Source: CAZRGV01 sp964599655 | GTDB taxonomy: Bacteria > Planctomycetota > Planctomycetia > Isosphaerales > Isosphaeraceae | DNA length: 20,633 bases | Assembly: GCA_964599655.1 (NCBI GenBank) | Contig: CAZRGV010000112.1 | Coordinates: 1-20,633, forward strand | Reading direction: 5' to 3' | Shown here: piece by piece, positions 13,238 to 20,405 of the stretch | Layout of the letters: each line of letters begins with the position of its first letter | Numbering within the stretch: the first letter of the stretch is position 1 | The notes under the pieces: generated by a model | Seen by the model: only the letters and a program-made list of their open reading frames with translations | Databases searched by the model: none | What the model was told of the DNA's origin: nothing | Program-made: the position numbers and the translations under genes

Positions 13238-14818
13238 TCAGGCGGTCGACGGACGGTCGAGGAGCGGCTCCAGACTGAACGAAAACCCGTCGCCAAGCAC
13301 GTTCGAGTTCAGTCTCAGAGGCGCACGAGACAAACAAGGCTTACCGTCGACATCGAACGCGCCGGGCGCCCGGCACCAGAGCGCGTCCCCTTGCCGGTAG
13401 AGAACCACCGGCGAGCCCAGCCCTGGAGCCGGCACGTGCGCCTGGGGCGATGGGCCAATGATGCATGTTTCGGCCATAAGGATCACCCCTTCGACGGCCA
13501 GTGGAAGTCGATGCCGGCTCACGATTTCCAGGCGAGCCGTGGCGCTGACCGGGCTGGGCTGGCGAAACTCGAGTTCCACGGTCGATCCGAGTCGCAGCAC
13601 GTCCTTGTCCCGCAACGGAGCCGATCCGACGACGGGGCGCCCGTTGAGGAACGTTGGCTGGTGTGCCTGGATCACGTAGCCGTCCCCATGCCTCACGATT
13701 GACGCATGCCTCCGTGAAAGATCGCCGAGTACGGGGACATCGGCCTGGGTATCGATCCCCTCCCGACCGAGAACGATTTCGCGGTTTAGGCAGATCAAGT
13801 AGCCCCCGATGACGTCGGCCCAGAGCAGGCAGCGGCCCGAGGGACCTGGATTCGGCGGGCGATCCATCGGATTGGGTTCGTTTCGCCTTGGGAGGGGACG
13901 GCCCTGGCCGGCAAGCGGCAACGGGGCGGCTTGTCGCTGATCCGATTCGTCCAGAAACACGATTGGTGGCACCCTCTTCTTAGAAGGATGGTTTGCTCCT
14001 GCGTCCAGAGCCTGATCCGCCATCAGGCCAGGAAGGGGGTCCGCAAGGCGGCCAGCCCGGCAGGGCAGGGCGGCGGACGGGTTGATCGCCCCGATCTGTT
14101 GCCAAGCCCGAGCGCGTGCCTGTCGAGAGGCGGGATGCTCGGGGAGGATTTCCAGAACGCTCTCGGCGGCCGCCAGGATTTCGCCCCAGTTCTGGATGTT
14201 GGTGAGTGCCTTGTAGAAACGTTCGATGCGCGGTTGAGCGGCCTCTTGCCGGGCCCCGAGATCGCGTCGGACGGTGGCCAGGGCGTTGGCGGCGGATTCG
14301 CCCGCGAGCCGTTCGGCCCGTTCGAGAGCCTCTCGAGCACGGCCGAACTCCCCACGACGGGATTCGTCGAGCGCGAGTTGCCAGACTTCGGCGGCTTCCC
14401 GGGTTCGCCTCAACGCCGGACCCCCAATATGCTGCTTCGCGAGCTGGTCGATTCGCTCGATTACCCGAGATGGCTCACCGGCGTCGAGAAGCCCACGAAT
14501 CTCAACGTCAACCTGTTCGGCGAGCTTCAGCCGGGCCGCCGCGAGCACGTCAGGAGCGACGCCGAAGCGTTCCGCCAGGTTCAGGTCGTCGATGGCGCCG
14601 TCCAGGTCGTCGGCGGCGGCGCGTCGCGACGCTCGGCCAATGAGTTCCATCGCGAGTCGCCCTCGCAGTCGCACGGCCTGACGGTGGTCGGCCACATCGG
14701 ACCTGCTGACCAGGGCAAGTGCTTCGTCGAAGCGCCCGGCCCTGGCCGATTCTTCCGCCTGTCGCAACGCGATTCGCCATTGTCCCAGCATGGTGGAATT
14801 GCCGCCCGAGTTGACCAT
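13238..14818 (-). CDS. FHA-domain protein with N-terminal helical repeats
   Basis: From ATG 14818 the product is 526 residues. Residues 1-250 are Ala/Arg/Glu-rich helices with TPR-like pairs (for example A-G-R-F-D-E-A-L-A-L and D-D-L-D-G-A-I-D-D-L). A Pro-rich linker (about 260-325) precedes an FHA domain at about 330-416 with the canonical phosphothreonine-binding residues: G351-R352, S368-R-R-H371 and N392-G393. Residues 440-515 look like a second FHA unit without those residues. FHA domains bind phosphothreonine on kinase substrates; with kinase 2 just downstream, this protein is a likely reader or scaffold for it. GTG at 14833 is an alternative start; neither start has a convincing ribosome-binding site. 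The FHA call is firm; the partnership is inferred. Confidence 0.88.
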   Translation of the reverse strand: MVNSGGNSTMLGQWRIALRQAEESARAGRFDEALALVSRSDVADHRQAVRLRGRLAMELIGRASRRAAADDLDGAIDDLNLAERFGVAPDVLAAARLKLAEQVDVEIRGLLDAGEPSRVIERIDQLAKQHIGGPALRRTREAAEVWQLALDESRRGEFGRAREALERAERLAGESAANALATVRRDLGARQEAAQPRIERFYKALTNIQNWGEILAAAESVLEILPEHPASRQARARAWQQIGAINPSAALPCRAGRLADPLPGLMADQALDAGANHPSKKRVPPIVFLDESDQRQAAPLPLAGQGRPLPRRNEPNPMDRPPNPGPSGRCLLWADVIGGYLICLNREIVLGREGIDTQADVPVLGDLSRRHASIVRHGDGYVIQAHQPTFLNGRPVVGSAPLRDKDVLRLGSTVELEFRQPSPVSATARLEIVSRHRLPLAVEGVILMAETCIIGPSPQAHVPAPGLGSPVVLYRQGDALWCRAPGAFDVDGKPCLSRAPLRLNSNVLGDGFSFSLEPLLDRPSTA

Positions 14819-14877
14819 GGGGATGACTGTCACTCACTCAAAAGGCGCTCGATGCCTCACACTCGAACCGTCCTATC

Positions 14878-14883
14878 ATTCTA
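14878..14883 (-). promoter_or_regulatory. TAGAAT, candidate -10 element of the FHA gene
   Basis: TAGAAT on the minus strand, 45-60 bp upstream of the two possible start codons, in an AT-rich patch. Transcription would begin near 14871. No convincing -35 was found. This is the third such hexamer placed before a gene of the signalling block. Confidence 0.35.
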
Positions 14884-15085
14884 TTCGTCGACGAGCGCCG
14901 GTTCTTGGTGCGTTTTTGAGGGTCTCGGATTTCCGAATCAAGTGAGACCCGGGAGCCGGATGCGTCGCGCGGCTGGGAGGGGGAATCGTCGTTGAAGGAG
15001 ACGCGAGAAGTCGACCGGCCATGCCCCTCTCGGGAAGAACTCGATCGCACGCGTTATTCGTTGACGGGCCTACGTTGAGCAGGCC

Positions 15086-15214
15086 ATGGCCGAGACTCCG
15101 GAGGAGGCGATCCGTCGCGCGGTCTTCCCGAAACGACCCCAGCGCCCCGGGGGCCCTCTGCCGAGGGACGATCCGGAGCGCCGGTTGAAGACCAGGGGCC
15201 TGATGACCGACTAA
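15086..15214 (+). CDS. Possible 42-residue small protein (doubtful)
   Basis: ATG 15086 to TAA 15212-15214 encodes 42 residues beginning M-A-E-T-P-E-E-A-I-R-R-A and ending K-T-R-G-L-M-T-D. The N-terminal half could form an amphipathic helix and the rest is Pro/Arg-rich. The upstream GAGCAGG is a poor ribosome-binding site and the frame stays open only to TGA at 15062. It might be a real small gene, the remnant of a larger one, or chance. No family is recognised. Confidence 0.2.
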   Translation: MAETPEEAIRRAVFPKRPQRPGGPLPRDDPERRLKTRGLMTD

Positions 15215-15263
15215 GGGCGGAAATCAGAGATTCCGGCTGGCCTAGTGTCGATCGTCCAGAAGA

Positions 15264-16082
15264 TCAAAGGTCCTTGTCGACGGTTCGGGCCGAGCCATTG
15301 CCGCTCGCCGTGCCAAACTCGTTGTCGACCTCCTGGCGAATGTCGCGCGCCGAGGCCGCCTCGAGGGAAGTGATCGGTTCTTCCGAAAACTCGGCGCGAA
15401 GCTCGTTCTCTCGGCATTCCACGTTGACCCGCTCGCTGAGCTCGTTCACGGCCCGCTCGGCCTGGGCCAGAGCGCTGGTATCGAAGTTGAACTCGTTGAA
15501 CGACTGGCTGGCCTCGAGCGACTTGTGCCGGGCCTCGATTTCGTCGATCTGAGAGAGTAGGGCCTGCTTCTTGGCCTTCATCTCCATGAGCTGATCGTAG
15601 GTGGCCTTGGCCAGGTCCTGCCGGCGCTGAAGGGTCTCCTCCTTGACTTGAAGGACGTACTTCGCCCTCTTGTAAATGTCGAGTCGACGAGCCAGTTCGG
15701 TCTCCCTCGCCCGGTTCGAGCTCGAGGCGCTGGTTCGATGCACATGAGGATCGTCGAGACTGGCACGGAGGATCTGGATCTTGCGTCCCTCCTCGCCGAG
15801 GTTGGACTTCAGGGCGACCACCTCGCCCTCCAACTGCTTGACGTTTTCCTCCAGCTTGGCCAGGGCCTCGATGCCGGTGTTGATCGCCGGATCGAGCGCC
15901 TTGACCTGCTGGCGAGCGGCGTCAAGATCGGCGTCGAACGGCACGGAGGCCTTCACGTTGTCGCGCACCTGACGCGCCGCATAGCGGGTATAGTGCCACG
16001 CCTTCGAACCGAACAACAGGAACATGGCCGCGGCGCTCAGGCCCGCGACCATCAGCCCCTTCTTCACGATGCCGCATTTCAT
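15264..16082 (-). CDS. Membrane-anchored coiled-coil protein
   Basis: The 272-residue product has a short N-terminus with Cys3, a single membrane span (about 10-25) and then long charged helices to about 235. Heptad-like patterns such as L-A-K-L-E-E-N-V-K-Q-L-E and R-R-Q-D-L-A-K-A-T-Y-D-Q-L indicate coiled coil. The stretch V-K-A-S-V-P-F-D-A-D-L-D-A-A-R just after the anchor resembles a recurring planctomycete protein type of unknown role, loosely like PspA-type envelope proteins; I cannot confirm a family. The C-terminus is acidic and Ser/Gly-rich. The start is well supported: AAGGAG lies 8 nt before ATG 16082. It appears to be a single-gene unit and may have a structural or envelope-stress role. 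Confidence 0.8.
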   Translation of the reverse strand: MKCGIVKKGLMVAGLSAAAMFLLFGSKAWHYTRYAARQVRDNVKASVPFDADLDAARQQVKALDPAINTGIEALAKLEENVKQLEGEVVALKSNLGEEGRKIQILRASLDDPHVHRTSASSSNRARETELARRLDIYKRAKYVLQVKEETLQRRQDLAKATYDQLMEMKAKKQALLSQIDEIEARHKSLEASQSFNEFNFDTSALAQAERAVNELSERVNVECRENELRAEFSEEPITSLEAASARDIRQEVDNEFGTASGNGSARTVDKDL

Positions 16083-16306
16083 CTCGCGTTCTCCTTTGCG
16101 TCGCCTAGCCTTCGGTCCGCGATGGTCGGCTCGGCCGCGCCGGCCTCGCCCCCTACCGAGTCATTCGAGGGGACTGGCCCATTATTAGAATCGCTACGTC
16201 CGAATTCGCAGGTCAGCAGATCTGTACGACAGACGTCAGAGGTGATTCCACAGGCCAAGAAATCGGCCCGACGACCAGACCATCGTGGATCCGAATCACT
16301 GTCGAT

Positions 16307-17797
16307 TCAAGCGAAAAACAGCAAGGAGACCACCACGAAAAGAGGTATCAGGATGGTGATGCTGTACGCCATGTAGCCGAAGAAGCCGGGCATCCGGACC
16401 CGGTGGGCCTCGGCGATCGACTTAACCATGAAGTTAGGTCCGTTGCCGATGTAAGTGTTGGCGCCCATGAAGACAGCTCCCAGCGAGATGGCCTTGAGGA
16501 GCGTCATCCCGATGTGACCCGACTCAGTGAGCGAGACCATCAAGGCGCCTGAGGGGAGGTCAAGGGTCTTAGCTGTTTCGAAGAAGACGACGTAAGTCGG
16601 GGCGTTGTCGAGGAAACTGGAGAGCAGTCCCGTGGACCAAAAGAAATGCATGGGTGTTTGCAGGCCGAGGCTCTTGCCGTTAGCTTGCAGGATTTCGATC
16701 GGAACCTGCATCGTCAGGAAGATCCCAAGAAACAGCGCCGCGACCTCCAGAATTGCTGCGTAGCTGAATTCGACCTCTTTGCGAAGCCCTCGGGGAGTGG
16801 TCAGAAGCGAGCATGCGGTCAGGAAGAGCATCACCCCTTCCCGAACGAAGTCGCCGACGACGATCTGGGTGCCGGGAAGCGGATTGTGAGGAACGATCAG
16901 GGCGACCGAGAGTACGACCCCGACGAGCCAGAACAGGTTGATCGTGCCGTGAAGCCGCAATGGGGAATAGTGCTTCTCCTCGAGTTTCATGATCGGCTCT
17001 GGTTCTCGGGGAAAGGCGAAGAAGCGATCCCAGACGTAATACACGGCTAACAAAGTCAGAACGCTAAACGCCCAGGGAGCGGTTAGATGTAGGGTCCAGA
17101 GGAACGGAACTCCTTGAAGATAACCGAGAAAGAGCGGAGGATCACCGATCGGCAAGAGACAGCCGCCGATGTTCGAGACCAGGAAGATGAAGAAGATGAC
17201 CGTGTGCTTGACGTGCTTGCGATCACGGTTGGTTTGGAGCAAGGGGCGGATCAGGACCATCGAGGCGCCGGTCGTGCCGACGAAGCTGGCGAGCAGGGCT
17301 CCCAGCGCCAGGAAGCCGGTGTTGACCGAAGGCAAGGCGAGCAGGTCGCCCCGAAGCTGCAATCCTCCCGCGATGACGTAGAGACTGAACAGGAGCACAA
17401 TGAACGGGATATATTCTTCGAGAACCGCGTGCCCGATGACGGACTTCACACTGGGCCAGCCGGCCTCGGCGTGATGAAAGCCGAAGTCGCGTGTCGCGTA
17501 ATGAAGCAAGACGATCACGCCAAGCACGAGACCGACGCCCAGCTTGACACTATTCCGCTCCCACCAGTGATGCACATGGTGAATCAGCGGCAGCGTGGCG
17601 ATGGCCAGCAGTAACAGGATAAAGGGGGCGGTCCACAAGAGCCCCGGCACGGGGTGAGCCGTGTCCGACGAGCCGTCGAGGGTGGCCGCGTGCTCAGCGG
17701 CGATTGTGAGACCGGGCAGTCCCAAGACGAGGGTCAGGCCAAGAGCCATCGCGAACGGGAACAAACGGTGACGCGGAATCGGTAGAGGCAGATTCAT
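16307..17797 (-). CDS. NhaD-like Na+/H+ antiporter (ion transporter superfamily)
   Basis: The 496-residue product is very hydrophobic, with about a dozen membrane spans after a possible signal peptide or first span (about 8-33, ending T-I-A-A-E-H-A). Conserved-looking features are G-T-T-G-A-S-M (transport-domain hairpin), I-G-D-P-P-L-F-L-G-Y-L-Q-G-V-P-F, L-D-N-A-P-T-Y near the second half, and N-T-Y-I-G-N-G-P-N-F in the last third. These match sodium:proton antiporters of the NhaD / ArsB-related group, which export Na+ in exchange for protons. ATG 17797 is preferred because GGAG lies 5 nt upstream; a TTG ten codons earlier is in frame. No related gene is adjacent, and the sigma gene on the same strand has its own terminator. 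Ion specificity is not provable here. Confidence 0.88.
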   Translation of the reverse strand: MNLPLPIPRHRLFPFAMALGLTLVLGLPGLTIAAEHAATLDGSSDTAHPVPGLLWTAPFILLLLAIATLPLIHHVHHWWERNSVKLGVGLVLGVIVLLHYATRDFGFHHAEAGWPSVKSVIGHAVLEEYIPFIVLLFSLYVIAGGLQLRGDLLALPSVNTGFLALGALLASFVGTTGASMVLIRPLLQTNRDRKHVKHTVIFFIFLVSNIGGCLLPIGDPPLFLGYLQGVPFLWTLHLTAPWAFSVLTLLAVYYVWDRFFAFPREPEPIMKLEEKHYSPLRLHGTINLFWLVGVVLSVALIVPHNPLPGTQIVVGDFVREGVMLFLTACSLLTTPRGLRKEVEFSYAAILEVAALFLGIFLTMQVPIEILQANGKSLGLQTPMHFFWSTGLLSSFLDNAPTYVVFFETAKTLDLPSGALMVSLTESGHIGMTLLKAISLGAVFMGANTYIGNGPNFMVKSIAEAHRVRMPGFFGYMAYSITILIPLFVVVSLLFFA

Positions 17798-18173
17798 TGC
17801 GACTCCAGGGTGCGGCCACGAAGTCAATCAGGAACGCAGCTCGCGGTTTCGGCGAGCCGGTCGCTTGTCGGCCAGAGGCAAACAGCATACCTGATCTTGC
17901 CGCTCCGGTCGCCGGGGAGACCCGATTTCCGTCGGGAGGACTGCTCGCGGCGTCGCGCCTGGAGTCGATCAACCGTTGCGAGGAGTCATTTCTTGGCTCG
18001 CTCACCAGGAGGCCTTTTTGCTATATGAGGCAAAACACCGCATCCAAATTCTGGAGTAAAGAGGCAAGATAACGGTAAGAAAAGACCGCCGATCGCAACG
18101 AATACTCCTGTGCTGGTTCCTGGTCCGCTTGGTGCCGTGCGCTGCGATCGGCGGTCACATTACGCTTGGTAAG
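17798..18173. other. Intergenic region between the antiporter and group 2 sigma genes
   Basis: The 376-bp stretch contains the sigma-gene terminator (18077-18156) and must hold the antiporter promoter. The AT-richer part near 18010-18080 is the likely promoter zone, but no clear -35/-10 pair could be fixed. Short frames here show no recognisable protein features. Confidence 0.4.
18077..18156 (-). terminator. Terminator of the group 2 sigma gene with 14-bp stem and 45-nt loop
   Basis: GACCGCCGATCGCA (18084-18097) and TGCGATCGGCGGTC (18143-18156) are perfect inverted copies. Read on the minus strand, the stem starts 17 nt after the sigma stop codon and is followed directly by TTTTCTT (18083-18077), the layout of an intrinsic terminator. 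The loop (18098-18142) is far longer than the usual 3-8 nt. A perfect 14-bp match at this distance is unlikely by chance. Confidence 0.75.
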
Positions 18174-19028
18174 TCAGGAGAGGGTGGACGATTCTTCGAG
18201 GGCGGTCGTCAGCTTCAGTCGAGCCTGATTCTCAAGCTGCCGTACGCGCTCGCGAGTCAGACCGAGCGTTTCGCCGATCTCTCGAAGTGTCATGGGGGCG
18301 TCCGAGTCGAGTCCGAACCGCATTCGGATGACGGCGGCTTCGCGGTCGTCGAGCAGTTCCATCTGCTGAAGGACACGGCCCAGATCGTCGGATTCGATGA
18401 GGAGGTCGTCGGGGGACTTGCTTCGTTCATCGGTCAGCACGTCGTCGAGGAGGAAGCCGTCGTCCTCCGAGCCCTCGGGGTGGGGGGTCAGGTTGTTCAC
18501 CCGGATCGCCTTGGCGACGATCCCCACCTTCTTCTTGGAGAGCCGAAGCGCTCGACCGATCTCGTCCGGAGTCGGAACCCGGCCGAGCCGCTCGGTCAGG
18601 GCGACCGTGACACGCTTCCACTTGCTGAGAAGCGTGACCATGTAAGCCGGAAGGCGGATCGGCTTACCCTGGTTCATGACTGCCCTTCGGATCGATTGCT
18701 TGATCCAGTAACTGGCGTAAGTGCTGAAGCGGACGGACATCGCGCCGTCGAAGCCTTCCACGGCTCGCATCAGTCCGAGGTTTCCTTCCTCGATGAGATC
18801 TTCCAAACTCAGTCCCTTTCCCAGGTAACCTCGCGCAATATTCACCACCAGGCGAAGGTTCGCCTTGACCATGTGTTCGCGCGCTTCGGGATCTCCGTCT
18901 GCGACACGATCGGCAAGCTCCCGCTCCTGCTCGGCCGACAGGAGCGGAGTCGCGTTGATGTCCTGAAGGTAGATCTGGAGGGAGGACTGAGCATCCAGCT
19001 CTCGGCGTCGTCGGGTGCGAGTCGTCAT
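18174..19028 (-). CDS. Group 2 sigma-70 factor (RpoD/RpoS-like)
   Basis: The 284-residue product has regions 1.2 to 4 of the sigma-70 family but no region 1.1, and is much shorter than primary sigma factors. Region 1.2 lies at 17-45. Region 2 (53-117) includes N-L-R-L-V-V-N-I-A-R, D-L-I-E-E-G-N-L-G-L and F-S-T-Y-A-S-Y-W-I-K-Q. Region 3 is at about 128-200. Region 4 (222-275) has the helix-turn-helix T-L-R-E-I-G-E-T-L-G-L-T-R-E-R-V-R (247-263). It should recognise promoters of the -10/-35 type, perhaps under stress or in stationary phase; it is not the housekeeping factor by size. Its gene has its own promoter and terminator, so it is a single transcription unit. The start lacks a close ribosome-binding site (GGAG lies 11 nt upstream). 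Confidence 0.93.
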   Translation of the reverse strand: MTTRTRRRRELDAQSSLQIYLQDINATPLLSAEQERELADRVADGDPEAREHMVKANLRLVVNIARGYLGKGLSLEDLIEEGNLGLMRAVEGFDGAMSVRFSTYASYWIKQSIRRAVMNQGKPIRLPAYMVTLLSKWKRVTVALTERLGRVPTPDEIGRALRLSKKKVGIVAKAIRVNNLTPHPEGSEDDGFLLDDVLTDERSKSPDDLLIESDDLGRVLQQMELLDDREAAVIRMRFGLDSDAPMTLREIGETLGLTRERVRQLENQARLKLTTALEESSTLS

Positions 19029-19143
19029 AAGGGGAGGCTCCAGGTAGCGTCATCGCGAACCCTGCGAGGGAAGCGGCCGGAACGTCGCCGTCCCGGCAGG
19101 ACGAGAGTCGAACGACCGCCCGCGTTCTACTCCCCTCCCGAAG

Positions 19144-19172
19144 AACATAGAACGCACTCAAGCCCCGGTCAA
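19144..19172 (-). promoter_or_regulatory. Sigma-70-type promoter of the group 2 sigma gene
   Basis: On the minus strand TTGACC (19172-19167, 5/6 to TTGACA), a spacer of exactly 17 bp, then TATGTT (19149-19144, 4/6 to TATAAT). Transcription would start near 19137, giving a leader of about 110 nt before ATG 19028. This is the best -35/-10 pair seen in the window. Confidence 0.6.
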
Positions 19173-19625
19173 CAAGCTTTATTAAGAATCCTCCAAAAAG
19201 TGGTATGACGAACGTTGTTTATCAAAAAACGCCCCGAGGTAGAGCGGTGATCTGTCGAGCCGCATGGCTCGCAATGCGATCCCGTGGACCCTTGAGGAGA
19301 GGAGGGTCGGAGTCGCGCACCGCTTTGGTGTCGAACCAGCGTTGCCGGGGAGACCGAGATTCCTGGATCGAGTGGAGGCGAGATCGTCGAAGTCCCGATG
19401 TAGCCTGGTGCCGAGCCCAACTATTTAATCTATCTTACGCAGAATTCTCATTCCGCGCAATCATCGCGCGGGTCTGACTGAGAAGAGAAGGCGCGAGAAA
19501 CCGTTCAACGGCGATCCCAGGTTGTGCCGAAGTACACCAAGAACCCGAGATCACAGGTCGCTCGTAGGACCTGTTCCTCAGATCGATCTAGATTCAGGCC
19601 GGACACGTTGTCGGCGCGAATTTTC

Positions 19626-19640
19626 TCTCCGGAAAGGAGA
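19626..19640 (+). promoter_or_regulatory. Ribosome-binding site of the lipoprotein gene, possibly in a hairpin
   Basis: AAGGAG at 19634-19639, 6 nt before ATG 19646, is a near-ideal Shine-Dalgarno sequence and fixes the start. TCTCC at 19626-19630 can pair with GGAGA at 19636-19640 around a 5-nt loop and would cover it. The 5-bp stem is short, so any translational control is speculative. Confidence 0.5.
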
Positions 19641-19645
19641 CCGCC

Positions 19646-20017
19646 ATGCCGCGGTCGAGAAGGCTGCCCTGGGCTGCCGCCGCCCTGGCGAGTATCGCGG
19701 TCGGTTGCGCGCATTGCGATACCTGTGACGACTTTCCCCTGCCGTGCTCGGGGGGCAACTGCGGTGTTTCCACGCTACCTGTTGGCCCGACGGTTATCAC
19801 ATCCCCGGTCGTGTCGGCTTATCCGGCGGAAACCGTGATCTCCCAACCCGTCGATTCGACGGCCAAGCCGCCAGCACCCACCTCCTCGACGTCCCCGTTC
19901 TCGAACCAGCCCCCAGGCGCGACCGGTGGATCCTCAAATCCGACGGAGCCCGCGCCCTTGTCGCTCCCGAGTACGTCCGTTCCGTCATCTCCTCCGGGTC
20001 CCACAGCCCCCCAGTGA
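19646..20017 (+). CDS. Small Cys- and Pro-rich putative lipoprotein
   Basis: The 123-residue product has a basic start (R3, R5, R6), a hydrophobic stretch and a lipobox-like A-V-G-C with Cys21, so it is probably a lipoprotein attached to a membrane facing the periplasm. After Cys21 come Cys24, Cys27, Cys34 and Cys39 (pattern C-x2-C-x2-C-x6-C-x4-C), which could bind a metal or form disulfides. The rest (about 45-123) is Pro, Ser, Thr and Val rich and probably disordered. The lipobox has Ala at -3 where Leu is usual, so lipid attachment is likely but not certain. The ribosome-binding site is strong. No family is recognised, and the neighbours give no hint of function. Confidence 0.7.
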   Translation: MPRSRRLPWAAAALASIAVGCAHCDTCDDFPLPCSGGNCGVSTLPVGPTVITSPVVSAYPAETVISQPVDSTAKPPAPTSSTSPFSNQPPGATGGSSNPTEPAPLSLPSTSVPSSPPGPTAPQ

Positions 20018-20405
20018 GTCGCGGAGCATCGCGACGAGTTGTACGACACCGCAAGAACGCAGGGCGAGGCGATTGTGCGTCTCGCTCTGCCTTTCTATTA
20101 GGCAGCACGCCCTGTTTTCTGCCGGTTATTTGGACACGACTGGGGGAATGTGGTCTTTCCAACCGACGTGGACGCCCAGTTTTTCTGCACGAGGTCACCT
20201 GTAAGATACGACTGGTCTAGGAATTGCTGAGATCTCTCGCGTTCGCTCTCGAATCAGGCAAACGACTGACTCGCCGCTCTTTTTTGATTGACGATGGTCC
20301 GCGTTCCGGATCAAGTTCGAGGGTCAACGTCGTTTCGGACGGGCCAGCTGGGATCGTCTGGACGTAGGGCTGATTGATGTCGAACGCTGTCGAGGCATTT
20401 CTCCC
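20018..20405. other. Intergenic region between the lipoprotein and P-II genes
   Basis: The 388-bp stretch starts with a probable terminator (20060-20119). The remainder should hold the P-II promoter. A T6 run lies at about 20279-20284 after a GC-rich stretch, but no good stem precedes it. I saw no sigma-54-type GG/GC element of the kind often found before nitrogen genes, and no convincing -35/-10 pair. Confidence 0.4.
20060..20119 (+). terminator. Probable terminator of the lipoprotein gene
   Basis: CAGGGCG (20060-20066) pairs with CGCCCTG (20108-20114) as an outer 7-bp stem enclosing a hairpin CTGCC/GGCAG (20087-20105). The T-rich TTTTCT follows at 20115-20120. It lies 43 nt after the lipoprotein stop. 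The branched form is less compact than a standard terminator. Confidence 0.4.

Larger units (their letters stand above)
14834..15263. other. Intergenic region upstream of the FHA gene
   Basis: The 430-bp stretch lies between the FHA start and the end of the coiled-coil gene. It holds a candidate -10 for the FHA gene and one weak small frame (15086-15214), both listed separately. A bulged hairpin at 15218-15235 (CGGAA-TC paired with GA-TTCCG, loop AGA) could end the coiled-coil transcript, but no U-run follows. The middle is very GC-rich with a C/G run near 15140-15155. No RNA gene was recognised. Confidence 0.4.
19029..19645. other. Long intergenic region between the sigma and lipoprotein genes
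   Basis: These 617 bp separate divergent genes. On the minus side lies the sigma-gene promoter (19144-19172). Around 19420-19451 is an AT-rich patch (TATTTAATCTATCTTACG), followed by a 6-bp hairpin CCGCGC/GCGCGG at 19453-19471. This could be a promoter and the start of an untranslated RNA or long leader. Short frames on both strands have no recognisable protein features. No tRNA or known riboswitch was seen. Confidence 0.4.

Noticed and set aside
18084..18156. Inverted repeat considered as the ends of a small mobile element (MITE)
   Set aside because: No target-site duplication flanks it, no second copy occurs in the window, and position plus the T-run fit a terminator better.
18129..19208. 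Plus-strand frame of about 359 codons across the group 2 sigma gene
   Set aside because: Antisense shadow of a conserved sigma factor; no promoter, ribosome-binding site or motif supports it.
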